Shown here in pieces: positions 50,472 through 59,545 of a stretch of DNA of 64,000 bases (within the stretch, counting starts at the first letter, position 1; each line of letters begins with the position of its first letter). Origin of the DNA: Cedecea neteri (GTDB lineage: Bacteria > Pseudomonadota > Gammaproteobacteria > Enterobacterales > Enterobacteriaceae); contig NZ_CP009458.1 of assembly GCF_000758305.1 (NCBI RefSeq), positions 496,001 to 560,000 of the forward strand. The letters are read 5' to 3'. Made by a program: the position numbers and the translations under genes. Below the pieces are notes generated by a model. That model ran no database searches, was not told the origin of the DNA, and was given only the letters and a program-made list of their open reading frames with translations.

Positions 50472-51983
50472 ATGGAGTTCAGTGTAAAAAGCGGTAGCCC
50501 CGAGAAACAGCGTAGTGCCTGCATCGTTGTGGGAGTCTTTGAACCGCGTCGCCTGTCCCCGATCGCAGAACAACTCGATAAAATCAGCGATGGCTACATC
50601 AGCGCGCTTCTGCGCCGTGGTGAGCTGGAAGGAAAACCAGGGCAAACCTTATTGCTTCACCACGTACCGAACGTGCTGTCTGAACGCATTCTGCTGATTG
50701 GCTGCGGCAAAGAGCGCGAGCTTGATGAGCGCCAGTACAAGCAGGTGATTCAGAAAACAATCAACACGCTCAACGACACCGGCTCAATGGAAGCGGTTTG
50801 CTTCCTGACCGAACTGCACGTCAAAGGCCGCAACACCTACTGGAAAGTGCGCCAGGCAGTTGAGACAGCTAAAGAGACGCTGTACAGCTTCGATCAGCTG
50901 AAAACCAACAAAACCGAACCACGCCGCCCGCTGCGTAAAATGGTGTTCAACGTGCCAACTCGTCGTGAGTTGACCAGCGGTGAGCGCGCCATTCAGCACG
51001 GCCTGGCTATCGCTTCCGGCATCAAAGCCGCGAAGGATCTCGGCAACATGCCGCCAAACATCTGTAACGCCGCCTACCTGGCCTCTCAGGCTCGTCAACT
51101 GGCGGACTCGTTCAGCAAAAACGTGGTCACCCGCGTGATTGGCGAACAGCAGATGAAAGAGCTGGGCATGCATTCCTACCTCGCGGTAGGTGAAGGCTCG
51201 CAGAACGAATCACTGATGTCGGTGATTGAATATAAAGGCAATGCCTCCCCGGATGCTCGTCCTATTGTGCTGGTTGGCAAAGGCTTAACCTTCGACTCCG
51301 GCGGTATCTCCATCAAGCCTGCCGAAGGCATGGATGAGATGAAGTACGACATGTGCGGCGCGGCTTCCGTGTACGGCGTGATGCGCATGGTTGCTGAGCT
51401 GAACCTGCCGGTGAACGTGATTGGCGTACTCGCTGGCTGTGAAAACATGCCTGGCGGGCGCGCTTACCGTCCGGGTGACGTGCTGACCACGATGTCAGGG
51501 CAGACCGTTGAAGTGCTCAATACCGATGCCGAAGGCCGTCTGGTCCTGTGTGACGTGCTGACCTACGTTGAGCGCTTCGAGCCAGAAGTGGTTATCGACG
51601 TCGCAACGCTGACCGGCGCCTGCGTGATCGCCCTTGGCCATCACATCACCGGCCTGATGTCGAATCACAATCCGCTGGCGCACGAGCTTATCAGCGCCTC
51701 TGAGCAAGCCGGTGACCGCGCATGGCGCCTGCCACTGGGTGACGAGTATCAGGAACAGCTGGAGTCCAACTTTGCCGATATGGCAAACATTGGCGGTCGT
51801 CCTGGCGGGGCTATCACTGCGGCGTGCTTCCTGTCGCGCTTTACCCGCAAGTACAACTGGGCTCACCTGGACATCGCCGGTACCGCATGGCGTTCCGGCA
51901 AGGCAAAAGGCGCAACTGGCCGCCCAGTCGCCCTGCTGTCTCAGTTCCTGTTGAACCGTTCCGGGTTTAACGGCGAAGAGTAA
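50472..51983 (+). CDS. pepA: PepA, leucyl aminopeptidase A
   Basis: A 503-aa M17 aminopeptidase, identical in length to E. coli PepA. The two-metal catalytic domain (about 170-503) contains VGKGLTFDSGGISIKPAEGM (about 265-285) with metal-binding Lys/Asp residues and NTDAEGRLVL (about 350) with Asp/Glu and the catalytic Arg. The N-terminal domain binds DNA in E. coli, where PepA acts also as a regulator of carAB and as an accessory factor in Xer recombination. Followed by holC. Confidence 0.97.
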   Translation: MEFSVKSGSPEKQRSACIVVGVFEPRRLSPIAEQLDKISDGYISALLRRGELEGKPGQTLLLHHVPNVLSERILLIGCGKERELDERQYKQVIQKTINTLNDTGSMEAVCFLTELHVKGRNTYWKVRQAVETAKETLYSFDQLKTNKTEPRRPLRKMVFNVPTRRELTSGERAIQHGLAIASGIKAAKDLGNMPPNICNAAYLASQARQLADSFSKNVVTRVIGEQQMKELGMHSYLAVGEGSQNESLMSVIEYKGNASPDARPIVLVGKGLTFDSGGISIKPAEGMDEMKYDMCGAASVYGVMRMVAELNLPVNVIGVLAGCENMPGGRAYRPGDVLTTMSGQTVEVLNTDAEGRLVLCDVLTYVERFEPEVVIDVATLTGACVIALGHHITGLMSNHNPLAHELISASEQAGDRAWRLPLGDEYQEQLESNFADMANIGGRPGGAITAACFLSRFTRKYNWAHLDIAGTAWRSGKAKGATGRPVALLSQFLLNRSGFNGEE

Positions 51984-51996
51984 GCGTAAAGCTTTA

Positions 51997-52066
51997 CCCT
52001 CACCCAGAACGGGCATAAAACGCCGTTTGCTTCCCTCGCCCTTCTGGGAGAGGGTTAGGGTGAGGG
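51997..52066. repeat. Palindromic intergenic repeat between pepA and holC
   Basis: CCCTCACCC at the left end and GGGTTAGGGTGAGGG at the right are inverted copies. This is the same family of repeat as the ends of the 46194-46587 element, with a different, shorter interior. Confidence 0.75.
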
Positions 52067-52097
52067 GCAACAACATTCAACTTAACAAGCTGGTCTC

Positions 52098-52556
52098 ATG
52101 AAAAACGCAACGTTTTACCTGCTGGATAACGACACCCATGCCGAAGGGCTGAGTGCCGTGGAACAGCTGGTGTGCGAGCTGGCTGCGGATGGATTCCGTG
52201 CAGGCAAGCGGGTGCTGGTCGCCTGCGAAAACGAACAGCAGGCGATTCGCCTCGACGAAGCGCTCTGGCAGCGAGATGCTCAGGCATTCGTCCCGCACAA
52301 TCTGGCTGGGGAAGGCCCGCGCTACGGCGCACCGGTTGAACTGGCATGGCCCCAGCGCCGCGGCAGCGCGCCTCGAGATTTGCTGATTAGCCTGCTGCCA
52401 CAGTTCGCAGATTTTGCCACCGCTTTCCTGGAAGTGATAGACTTCGTACCTTACGAAGAATCCCAGAAACAACTGGCTCGTGAACGCTACAAAGCGTACC
52501 GCGTTGCCGGTTTCCACTTGACTACGGCGACCTATACCCCGCCGGGAACGACATAG
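52098..52556 (+). CDS. holC: HolC, DNA polymerase III chi subunit
   Basis: A 152-aa protein (E. coli 147) starting MKNATFYLLDND. It shows the conserved VACENEQQAIRLDEALW and FVPHNLAGEGPRYGAPVELAW segments. HolC links the clamp loader to single-stranded-DNA-binding protein. It ends six bases before valS, an arrangement kept in enterics, and probably shares its transcript. Confidence 0.95.
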   Translation: MKNATFYLLDNDTHAEGLSAVEQLVCELAADGFRAGKRVLVACENEQQAIRLDEALWQRDAQAFVPHNLAGEGPRYGAPVELAWPQRRGSAPRDLLISLLPQFADFATAFLEVIDFVPYEESQKQLARERYKAYRVAGFHLTTATYTPPGTT

Positions 52557-52562
52557 CAGACA

Positions 52563-55418
52563 ATGGAAAAGACATATAACCCGCAAGATATCGAACAGCC
52601 GCTTTACGAGCACTGGGAACAGCAGGGCTACTTCAAACCGAATGGCGACACCAGCCAGGAAAGCTTCTGCATCATGATCCCACCGCCGAACGTCACCGGC
52701 AGTTTGCATATGGGTCACGCCTTCCAGCAAACCATCATGGATACCATGATCCGTTACCAGCGCATGCAGGGCAAAAACACCCTGTGGCAGGCGGGCACCG
52801 ACCACGCCGGTATCGCAACGCAGATGGTTGTAGAACGTAAAATCGCCGCCGAAGAAGGTAAAACCCGTCACGATTACGGCCGCGACGCGTTTATCGACAA
52901 AATCTGGCAGTGGAAGGCAGAATCCGGCGGTACCATTACCCGTCAGATGCGTCGTCTCGGTAACTCCGTAGACTGGGAGCGCGAGCGCTTCACCATGGAC
53001 GAAGGCCTGTCCAACGCGGTGAAAGAAGTGTTCGTCCGTCTCTATAAAGAAGACCTGATTTACCGCGGCAAGCGCCTGGTCAACTGGGACCCGAAACTGC
53101 GTACCGCGATTTCCGATCTCGAAGTTGAAAACCGCGAGTCCAAAGGCTCCATGTGGCACCTGCGTTACCCGCTGGCCGATGGCGCTAAAACGGCAGACGG
53201 TAAAGATTACCTGATCGTCGCCACCACCCGCCCGGAAACCGTTCTCGGTGATACCGGCGTGGCCGTTAACCCGGAAGATCCACGTTATAAAGACCTGATT
53301 GGTAAATTCGTGGTACTGCCGCTGGTTAACCGCCGCATTCCTATCGTGGGCGACGAGCACGCGGACATGGAAAAAGGCACCGGCTGCGTGAAAATCACCC
53401 CGGCGCACGACTTTAACGACTACGAAGTTGGCCGCCGCCATCAGCTGCCAATGATCAACATTCTGACCTTCGACGGGGATATCCGTGAAGCCGCAGAAGT
53501 GTTCGATACCAACGGCGAAGAGTCCACCGTTTACGCCTCCGATATCCCGGCTGAATTCCAGAAACTGGAGCGCTTTGCGGCACGTAAAGCCGTGGTCGCG
53601 AAGTTCGACGAAATGGGCCTGCTGGATGAAATCAAACCTCACGACCTGACCGTGCCTTACGGCGACCGTGGCGGCGTGGTTATTGAGCCAATGCTGACCG
53701 ACCAGTGGTACGTGCGTACCGCCCCGCTGGCAAAAGTGGCGGTAGAAGCCGTTGAGCAGGGCGACATCCAGTTCGTGCCTAAGCAGTATGAAAACATGTA
53801 CTTCTCCTGGATGCGCGATATTCAGGACTGGTGTATTTCCCGTCAGCTGTGGTGGGGTCACCGTATCCCGGCCTGGTACGACGCGGAAGGCAACGTGTAC
53901 GTTGGCCGCAACGAAGCGGAAGTTCGCGCCGAAAACAACCTGGGTGCCGACGTGGCGTTGAACCAGGACGAAGACGTGCTGGATACCTGGTTCTCCTCTG
54001 GCCTGTGGACCTTCTCTACCCTGGGCTGGCCGGAAAACACTGAAGCGCTGCGCACCTTCCACCCGACCAGCGTGATGGTCAGTGGCTTCGACATCATCTT
54101 CTTCTGGATTGCCCGCATGATCATGCTGACCATGCACTTCATCAAAGATGAAGATGGCAAGCCGCAGGTGCCGTTTAAGACCGTCTACATGACCGGCCTT
54201 ATTCGCGATGACGAAGGCCAGAAGATGTCCAAATCCAAAGGCAACGTTATCGACCCGCTGGACATGGTGGACGGCATCTCTCTGGAAGATCTTCTGGAGA
54301 AACGTACCGGCAACATGATGCAGCCGCAGCTGGCGGAGAAAATCCGCAAGCGCACCGAGAAACAGTTCCCGAACGGCATCGAGCCGCACGGCACCGACGC
54401 CCTGCGCTTCACCCTGGCGGCGCTGGCCTCTACCGGCCGCGACATCAACTGGGACATGAAGCGCCTGGAAGGCTACCGTAACTTCTGTAACAAACTTTGG
54501 AACGCCAGCCGCTTCGTGCTGATGAACACCGAAGAGCAGGATTGCGGCTTCAACGGCGGCGAAATGGTGCTGTCTCTGGCCGATCGCTGGATCCTGGCCG
54601 AGTTTAACCGCACCGTGAAAGCGTACCGTGAAGCGCTGGACAGCTACCGCTTCGACATCGCCGCCAACATCCTGTACGAGTTCACCTGGAACCAGTTCTG
54701 TGACTGGTATCTGGAACTGACCAAGCCGGTTATGAACGGCGGTTCTGAAGCGGAACTGCGCGGCACCCGCAATACGCTGGTGAACGTGCTGGAAGGTCTG
54801 CTGCGCCTGGCGCACCCGATCATTCCATTCATCACCGAAACCATCTGGCAGCGCGTGAAAGTGCTGAAAGGGATTACCGCAGACACTATCATGCTGCAGT
54901 CATTCCCGGCCTACGATGCGTCTCAGGTTGATGAAGCAGCGTTCGCAGACACCGAATGGCTGAAGGACGTGATCACCGCGGTGCGTAACATTCGCGCCGA
55001 GATGAACATCGCCCCAAGCAAACGTCTGGATGTGTTGCTCCGCGGCTGCAGTGAAGAAGCGATTCGTCGCGTGAGCGAAAACCGCACCTTCCTGCAGAAC
55101 CTGGCTCGCCTGGAAAGCATCACCATCCTGCCAGTCGATGACAAAGGTCCGGTTTCCGTGACCAAAATTATCGACGGCGCAGAGCTGCTGATCCCGATGG
55201 CCGGTCTGGTAGATAAAGCCGCGGAGATCGAGCGTCTGGCGAAAGAAGTGGCGAAGATCGAAATCGAAATCGGCAAGATCGAAGGCAAACTGTCCAACGA
55301 AGGCTTTGTCGCTCGCGCGCCGGCTGACGTTGTCGCCAAAGAACGTGAGCGTCTCGAAGGCTTTGCCGACGCCAAAGCGAAGCTGATTGAGCAGCAGGCC
55401 GTTATCGCCGCTCTGTAA
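52563..55418 (+). CDS. valS: ValS, valyl-tRNA synthetase
   Basis: A 951-aa class I synthetase, the same length as in E. coli. The HIGH motif reads HMGH at 49-52 after PPPNVTG; the KMSKS motif is at about 554-558 (KMSKSKGNV). The editing domain sits at about 190-340 (TTRPETVLGDTGVAV), the anticodon-binding helices at about 690-800, and the C-terminal coiled coil after 880 (VDKAAEIERLAKEVAKIE). It charges tRNA-Val and hydrolyses Thr-tRNA-Val. A 912-aa open frame on the opposite strand is a composition artefact. Confidence 0.98.
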   Translation: MEKTYNPQDIEQPLYEHWEQQGYFKPNGDTSQESFCIMIPPPNVTGSLHMGHAFQQTIMDTMIRYQRMQGKNTLWQAGTDHAGIATQMVVERKIAAEEGKTRHDYGRDAFIDKIWQWKAESGGTITRQMRRLGNSVDWERERFTMDEGLSNAVKEVFVRLYKEDLIYRGKRLVNWDPKLRTAISDLEVENRESKGSMWHLRYPLADGAKTADGKDYLIVATTRPETVLGDTGVAVNPEDPRYKDLIGKFVVLPLVNRRIPIVGDEHADMEKGTGCVKITPAHDFNDYEVGRRHQLPMINILTFDGDIREAAEVFDTNGEESTVYASDIPAEFQKLERFAARKAVVAKFDEMGLLDEIKPHDLTVPYGDRGGVVIEPMLTDQWYVRTAPLAKVAVEAVEQGDIQFVPKQYENMYFSWMRDIQDWCISRQLWWGHRIPAWYDAEGNVYVGRNEAEVRAENNLGADVALNQDEDVLDTWFSSGLWTFSTLGWPENTEALRTFHPTSVMVSGFDIIFFWIARMIMLTMHFIKDEDGKPQVPFKTVYMTGLIRDDEGQKMSKSKGNVIDPLDMVDGISLEDLLEKRTGNMMQPQLAEKIRKRTEKQFPNGIEPHGTDALRFTLAALASTGRDINWDMKRLEGYRNFCNKLWNASRFVLMNTEEQDCGFNGGEMVLSLADRWILAEFNRTVKAYREALDSYRFDIAANILYEFTWNQFCDWYLELTKPVMNGGSEAELRGTRNTLVNVLEGLLRLAHPIIPFITETIWQRVKVLKGITADTIMLQSFPAYDASQVDEAAFADTEWLKDVITAVRNIRAEMNIAPSKRLDVLLRGCSEEAIRRVSENRTFLQNLARLESITILPVDDKGPVSVTKIIDGAELLIPMAGLVDKAAEIERLAKEVAKIEIEIGKIEGKLSNEGFVARAPADVVAKERERLEGFADAKAKLIEQQAVIAAL

Positions 55419-55436
55419 TCAGCCCCTGGCATAATT

Positions 55437-55466
55437 CGCCCCGCACTTCGGTGTGGGGCGTTTTTT
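55437..55466 (+). terminator. Terminator after valS
   Basis: CGCCCCGCAC-TTCG-GTGTGGGGCG followed by TTTTTT; a UUCG tetraloop-type hairpin. Confidence 0.93.
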
Positions 55467-55526
55467 ATCCAGCTTGCGCCCTCCGTAATGAAGTGCTATT
55501 AACTGCTTTTATCCTTCCCTAAGCCT

Positions 55527-56048
55527 ATGAGTCACATGATGAACACCACAGCCCCGGTCGATGTGAAGCTCCAGCTGCGCCGGATTGCTGCCGAAGATAA
55601 TTCGGCTATCGCCCGGGTTATTCGCCAGGTGTCCGCCGAATACGGCCTGACCGCCGATAAAGGCTACACCGTTGCCGACCCGAATCTTGACGAGCTTTAT
55701 CAGCTCTACAGCCAGCCAGGCCATGCGTACTGGGTGGTAGAAATCAACGGCGAAGTGGTGGGAGGCGGCGGCGTGGCGCCGTTATCGTGTAGCGAGCCAG
55801 ATATTTGTGAGCTGCAGAAAATGTATTTCCTGCCGGTGGTTCGCGGCAAAGGGTTAGCCAAGAAACTGGCGCTGCAGGCGCTGGATCACGCCCGGGCTCA
55901 GGGCTTCAAGCGTTGTTACCTGGAAACTACCGCGTTTCTGAAAGAAGCCGTTGGCCTGTACGAACATTTAGGTTTTGAGCATATTCCTGCCCCACTCGGC
56001 TGCACCGGACACGTGGATTGCGAAGTCACCATGCTCAAAACGCTGTAA
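55527..56048 (+). CDS. yjgM: YjgM, GNAT-family N-acetyltransferase
   Basis: A 173-aa GNAT-fold acetyltransferase. The acetyl-CoA binding motif is VVRGKGLAKKLALQALDHA (about 107-125), with the preceding LQKMYFLP strand (about 98), and KEAVGLYEHLGF near 145 closes motif B. Acceptor is unknown. Its place just after valS is the same as in E. coli, where yjgM-yjgN follow; here yjgN is missing and the yicN-uhp block begins instead. Confidence 0.88.
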   Translation: MSHMMNTTAPVDVKLQLRRIAAEDNSAIARVIRQVSAEYGLTADKGYTVADPNLDELYQLYSQPGHAYWVVEINGEVVGGGGVAPLSCSEPDICELQKMYFLPVVRGKGLAKKLALQALDHARAQGFKRCYLETTAFLKEAVGLYEHLGFEHIPAPLGCTGHVDCEVTMLKTL

Positions 56049-56069
56049 TCTTCTGCGAAATGGCGGGCA

Positions 56070-56522
56070 TCAGTTCAGCCAGTGCACGCCATCTTCAGGC
56101 TGGAAGTAGCCGTTGTAGCGCATCTGAAAAGCGGTGATCTCCGACTTCTCTGGCTCCATTTCTCGTAAAAACCCCAGCGCCAGGCGAACCTGAGCGTCGG
56201 TTATCGGCGTGGCAAGCCGCACCTTTTGCAGCCGCCGGTACCATTGCTGGAGATTTTGATCGCTGCCGTCGACAATCACCATCTGCCAAATCAGCAAAAC
56301 CTGCGCCGCATTTTGCAAATGGGACTCATCCGGGCGGTGCAAATACTGTAAAAACGCGTCGCCCTGCGCTTTCCCCATCTGATCGATCATCGATTCTACC
56401 GGCACCACGTCGATCCCCAGGCGCTCACTCAGCCGGCGAATGGCCCGCCGTGAATCCGACGTTAACACCCGAAAGCCGACAATAAACACCACGCAAAGCG
56501 TGGCTAACATAATCCAAATCAT
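56070..56522 (-). CDS. yicN: YicN, DUF1198 protein
   Basis: A 150-aa protein, equal in length to E. coli YicN and close to it (VGFRVLTSDSRRAIRRLSERL, MIDQMGK..GD.FL.YLHRPDESHLQNAAQVLLIWQ, RLALGFLRE.EPE). One N-terminal membrane helix (about 2-20), the rest soluble. The function is unknown. Start 56522 matches the E. coli start; the longer frame to 56591 adds a hydrophobic leader without family support. E. coli yicN is near nepI and uhpT, so finding it next to uhpT here shows a block moved together. Confidence 0.9.
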   Translation of the reverse strand: MIWIMLATLCVVFIVGFRVLTSDSRRAIRRLSERLGIDVVPVESMIDQMGKAQGDAFLQYLHRPDESHLQNAAQVLLIWQMVIVDGSDQNLQQWYRRLQKVRLATPITDAQVRLALGFLREMEPEKSEITAFQMRYNGYFQPEDGVHWLN

Positions 56523-56632
56523 GAAGTTAAACACCCGGCAGCTGAACGACAATTTGCTATCAATGAATGCCAGGCAGTATAGCGCAATCACTTTTCCTGG
56601 TAATGCCTCACGCTGGCGTTATTCGCGGGCAT

Positions 56633-56658
56633 AAAAAAGCCCGGCGTTATGCCGGGCT
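56633..56658 (-). terminator. Terminator of uhpT
   Basis: AGCCCGGC-ATAAC-GCCGGGCT followed by TTTTT on the minus strand. Confidence 0.92.
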
Positions 56659-56677
56659 GGAACAGTTCAAAATGCGC

Positions 56678-58069
56678 TTAAGCGATCTTCAATTGCTGAA
56701 TTTTTTTCTCGCGGCGAATTTTTCGCTCTTCAAATACGGCGACGATGGCCATCAGCACGATACAGCCGATTGCGGCGGCGTCCAGGGCAGCAAAGGTGCC
56801 AGCCCAGCCGGTGAGGCCGAAAATTGGCGTCCCGTCAGCAATCATCCCCAGACCCAGCTTGGCGAAGCTGTCGCCGATCAGGTAAGCGAAGGTGCCTTTG
56901 ATACCGTCCGCCGCGCCGATAGCTTTCTTAGGCACGAAGCCAACGGCCGCCACGCCAATCAGCAGTTGCGGGCCAAAGACCAGGAAGCCAAGAGCAAACA
57001 GCGAAGCCAGGTAAACGTACTGGTTGCTCGCATGCTGGTACACGCCCAGCGTAGCGATGATTAATGCCAGCGCCACGCAGGCCACCAAAGCGCGGCGGCC
57101 GTTGGCAAGATCGGACAGCCAGCCCCACAGCAGCGTGCCAACCAGCGCGCCCACTTCAAACAGGGTGAAGCCCTGAATTGCCACTTCTTTGGAGAGTTTC
57201 AGCTCCTGGAAAGCGTAGACGGTGGACCACTGGTCGATGCCGATACGCACCACGTACAGGAAGATGTTGGAGAAGCACAGCAGCCAGATCACTTTGTTTT
57301 TCAGCACGTACTCAACAAAGATCTGCCATTTGGTCATCGAATTGTCTTCGGCTTCTTTGTCTTCTTCGCTGACCTCTTCGCCAAACAGCTCTTCGGCGGT
57401 GCCGAGGCCGTAGGATTCAGGGGAATCGCTGCCGTAGCGCAGGGCAATAAAACCGACAATCAGGGCGATAACGGACGGGAAGATAAACATCCCGATAACG
57501 TGGCCGTTAAACAGGTAGTTAGCGCCAAACAGGGCCACACCGGCCGCGCCAGCACCGCCCAGGTTGTGGGAGATGTTCCACATGCCCAGATAGCTGCCGC
57601 GCTTGCGGCGTGGCGTCCATTTGGTGATGGTCGAGTAGCTGCACGACCCGCCGGTGCTCTGGAAGAAACCGCTCAGGGCGTAGAAGGCAATCATCAGGAA
57701 CAGGCTAACCGAGCCTGCGCCCATGCTGGCGCTGAAGCCGAGCATACAGATGGCGGAAAGGATCAGCATAAACGGCAGGAACTGCTTAGTGTTTTTGCCG
57801 TCCGCGTAATAGGAAACCAGGGTCTTGCCCACGCCGTAGGTAATGGAGAAACCGAGGCCGATCATCCCCAGCTGCGTCATGCTCAACCCGTAGGTGGAAA
57901 TCATGTCGTTCTGGGCGATGTTAAAGTTTTTGCGGATCAGGTACATCGTCAGGTAGCCAATAAACACCACCAGATACGACTGCATAAACGGTTTGAACCA
58001 CATTTTTCGCCGCACTTCGAGCGGCAGATCCAGGGTGGGCTTACGCACCTGGTTTAGAAAGGCCAGCAT
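56678..58069 (-). CDS. uhpT: UhpT, hexose-6-phosphate:phosphate antiporter
   Basis: A 463-aa MFS antiporter, the exact length of E. coli UhpT. It starts MLAFLNQVRKPTLDLPLEVRRKMWFKPF, with Arg residues for the phosphate group in the first helix region, the loop KWTPRRKRGSYLGMWNISHNLGGA (about 150) and twelve helices. It imports glucose-6-phosphate and related sugars in exchange for inorganic phosphate, and also fosfomycin. Separated from uhpC by 138 bp that should hold the UhpA-dependent promoter. Confidence 0.95.
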   Translation of the reverse strand: MLAFLNQVRKPTLDLPLEVRRKMWFKPFMQSYLVVFIGYLTMYLIRKNFNIAQNDMISTYGLSMTQLGMIGLGFSITYGVGKTLVSYYADGKNTKQFLPFMLILSAICMLGFSASMGAGSVSLFLMIAFYALSGFFQSTGGSCSYSTITKWTPRRKRGSYLGMWNISHNLGGAGAAGVALFGANYLFNGHVIGMFIFPSVIALIVGFIALRYGSDSPESYGLGTAEELFGEEVSEEDKEAEDNSMTKWQIFVEYVLKNKVIWLLCFSNIFLYVVRIGIDQWSTVYAFQELKLSKEVAIQGFTLFEVGALVGTLLWGWLSDLANGRRALVACVALALIIATLGVYQHASNQYVYLASLFALGFLVFGPQLLIGVAAVGFVPKKAIGAADGIKGTFAYLIGDSFAKLGLGMIADGTPIFGLTGWAGTFAALDAAAIGCIVLMAIVAVFEERKIRREKKIQQLKIA

Positions 58070-58207
58070 GGATGACTCCTGATTTGAATACCTGCTTAAT
58101 GGCAGGCATTGTAAAAATCAGCGAGTAAACTGGCCTGAGACAGCGTCCAGGCCGAACCGGGAAAATTTCCTAGTTTTGCCCTTTATGGCGCAAAAGGGTG
58201 AGGAGTA
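58070..58207 (-). promoter_or_regulatory. uhpT promoter region
   Basis: 138 bases between uhpC and uhpT. It contains an inverted CCTGG/CTCAGG-type pair (about 58132-58159, CCTGAGACAGCGTCCAGG on +), which would suit UhpA sites, but I only infer this from place and symmetry. Confidence 0.45.
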
Positions 58208-59536
58208 TCACGCTTCGTTAGCCTCGCGCGGGGCCTGAGCGTTCAAGAACGGTAGCAGCAGCAAAGCTGATATCCCGGCGGCAATCGCGATCACGGCGAA
58301 AAAGCCGCTCCAGTGCCAGATGTCGATCACCCGCGCCAGCGGCCAGCCGGAAAGCGATGCGCCAAGGTAGGCAAACAGCCCGACAAATCCCGTCGCCGCG
58401 CCCGCAGCCTCTTTGTGCGAGCATTCTGCCGCCGCCATGCCAATCAGCATCTGCGGCCCAAACACGAAGAAACCGGTGGTAAAGAAACAGGCCGCCTGCA
58501 TCACGTAGCTGGCAAAGGGCATCAGCCACAGCGAGCCCACGGAAAGCAAAATACCTGCCGCGAAGATCAGGTTCATCGGGCCACGGTTACCGTTGAACAG
58601 TTTGTCCGAGCCCCAGCCCGCTACCAGTGCGCCGATAAATCCGCCCAGCTCAAACATGGTCACCGCTGAGTTGGCGGTAACCAGCCCGACGCCGAGCGTT
58701 TCGGACATATAAAGATTGCCCCAGTCATTAATCGCCGCCCGCACCACATACACCAGCACGTAGCACAGCGAGAGCAGCCAGATGTAAGGGTTAACCAGCA
58801 CGTACTTGTAGAGGATTTCTTTGCGCGTCAGCCCCGCGCCTTCCTGCTGCTGGGCGATCTCCAGGGCGTCATGCTGCCAGTCCCCCACCGCAGGCAAGCC
58901 CACGGTTTGCGGCCTGTCGCGCAGCCGCCAGCAGAGGAATAACCCGGCGATGATAGCCAGGCCTCCGGCAATCATCATCCCGACACGCCAGCCGTACTGC
59001 AGCGCCGCGGCCCCCATGATGATCGGGATTAGCGCCCCGCCTACGTTGTGCGCTGTGTTCCAGACGGCCCACCAGCCGCCGCGCTCGCTGCGGGAATACC
59101 ACGCCGTCAGCAGCCGGGCACAAACCGGCGATCCCCAGCCCTGGAAAAAGGCGTTCAGCGCCCACAGCAGCGCAAACGCCCACAGCGAGGTCGAGAAGCC
59201 AAACAGGATATTCACAACGCCGGTGGCTATCAGCCCGATGCCCATAAAGTAGCGGGCATTGGAAAAGTCGCTGACAATCCCGGAGAAGAACTTCGACAGG
59301 CCATAAGTGATGTAAAACAGCGTCGCCAGCAGGCCGATATCGGTTCGCTCCATCACGCCGGTGGCGAGGATTTCCGGCGCGGCGGCGTTAAAGCTTTTGC
59401 GGGTGAAATAAAACAGCGCGTAGCCGAGCCAGATAGTGATCAGGATATGACGACGCCAGTAGCGGTAGCGGGCATCAATCTCACTTTTGTTGCTAAGCGG
59501 CGCGACGCTTGCCGGGACCTTTAAAAAACTGAACAT
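58208..59536 (-). CDS. uhpC: UhpC, glucose-6-phosphate sensor
   Basis: A 442-aa MFS-fold protein, homologous to UhpT in overall plan (FYFTRKSFNAAAPEI, FQGWGSPVCARLLTAWYSRSERGGWWAVWNTAHNVGGALIPI is the signature region). In E. coli UhpC senses external glucose-6-phosphate and activates the histidine kinase UhpB, with only slow transport. It is downstream of uhpB by 9 bp. Confidence 0.94.
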   Translation of the reverse strand: MFSFLKVPASVAPLSNKSEIDARYRYWRRHILITIWLGYALFYFTRKSFNAAAPEILATGVMERTDIGLLATLFYITYGLSKFFSGIVSDFSNARYFMGIGLIATGVVNILFGFSTSLWAFALLWALNAFFQGWGSPVCARLLTAWYSRSERGGWWAVWNTAHNVGGALIPIIMGAAALQYGWRVGMMIAGGLAIIAGLFLCWRLRDRPQTVGLPAVGDWQHDALEIAQQQEGAGLTRKEILYKYVLVNPYIWLLSLCYVLVYVVRAAINDWGNLYMSETLGVGLVTANSAVTMFELGGFIGALVAGWGSDKLFNGNRGPMNLIFAAGILLSVGSLWLMPFASYVMQAACFFTTGFFVFGPQMLIGMAAAECSHKEAAGAATGFVGLFAYLGASLSGWPLARVIDIWHWSGFFAVIAIAAGISALLLLPFLNAQAPREANEA

Positions 59537-59545
59537 GCTCGTCCC

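Noticed and set aside
52077..54815. A 912-aa open reading frame antisense to holC-valS.
   Set aside because: It lies opposite the well-supported valS and holC genes, has no ribosome site or family motif, and has the His/Val/Gln-rich composition expected from the reverse strand of a biased, highly expressed gene.
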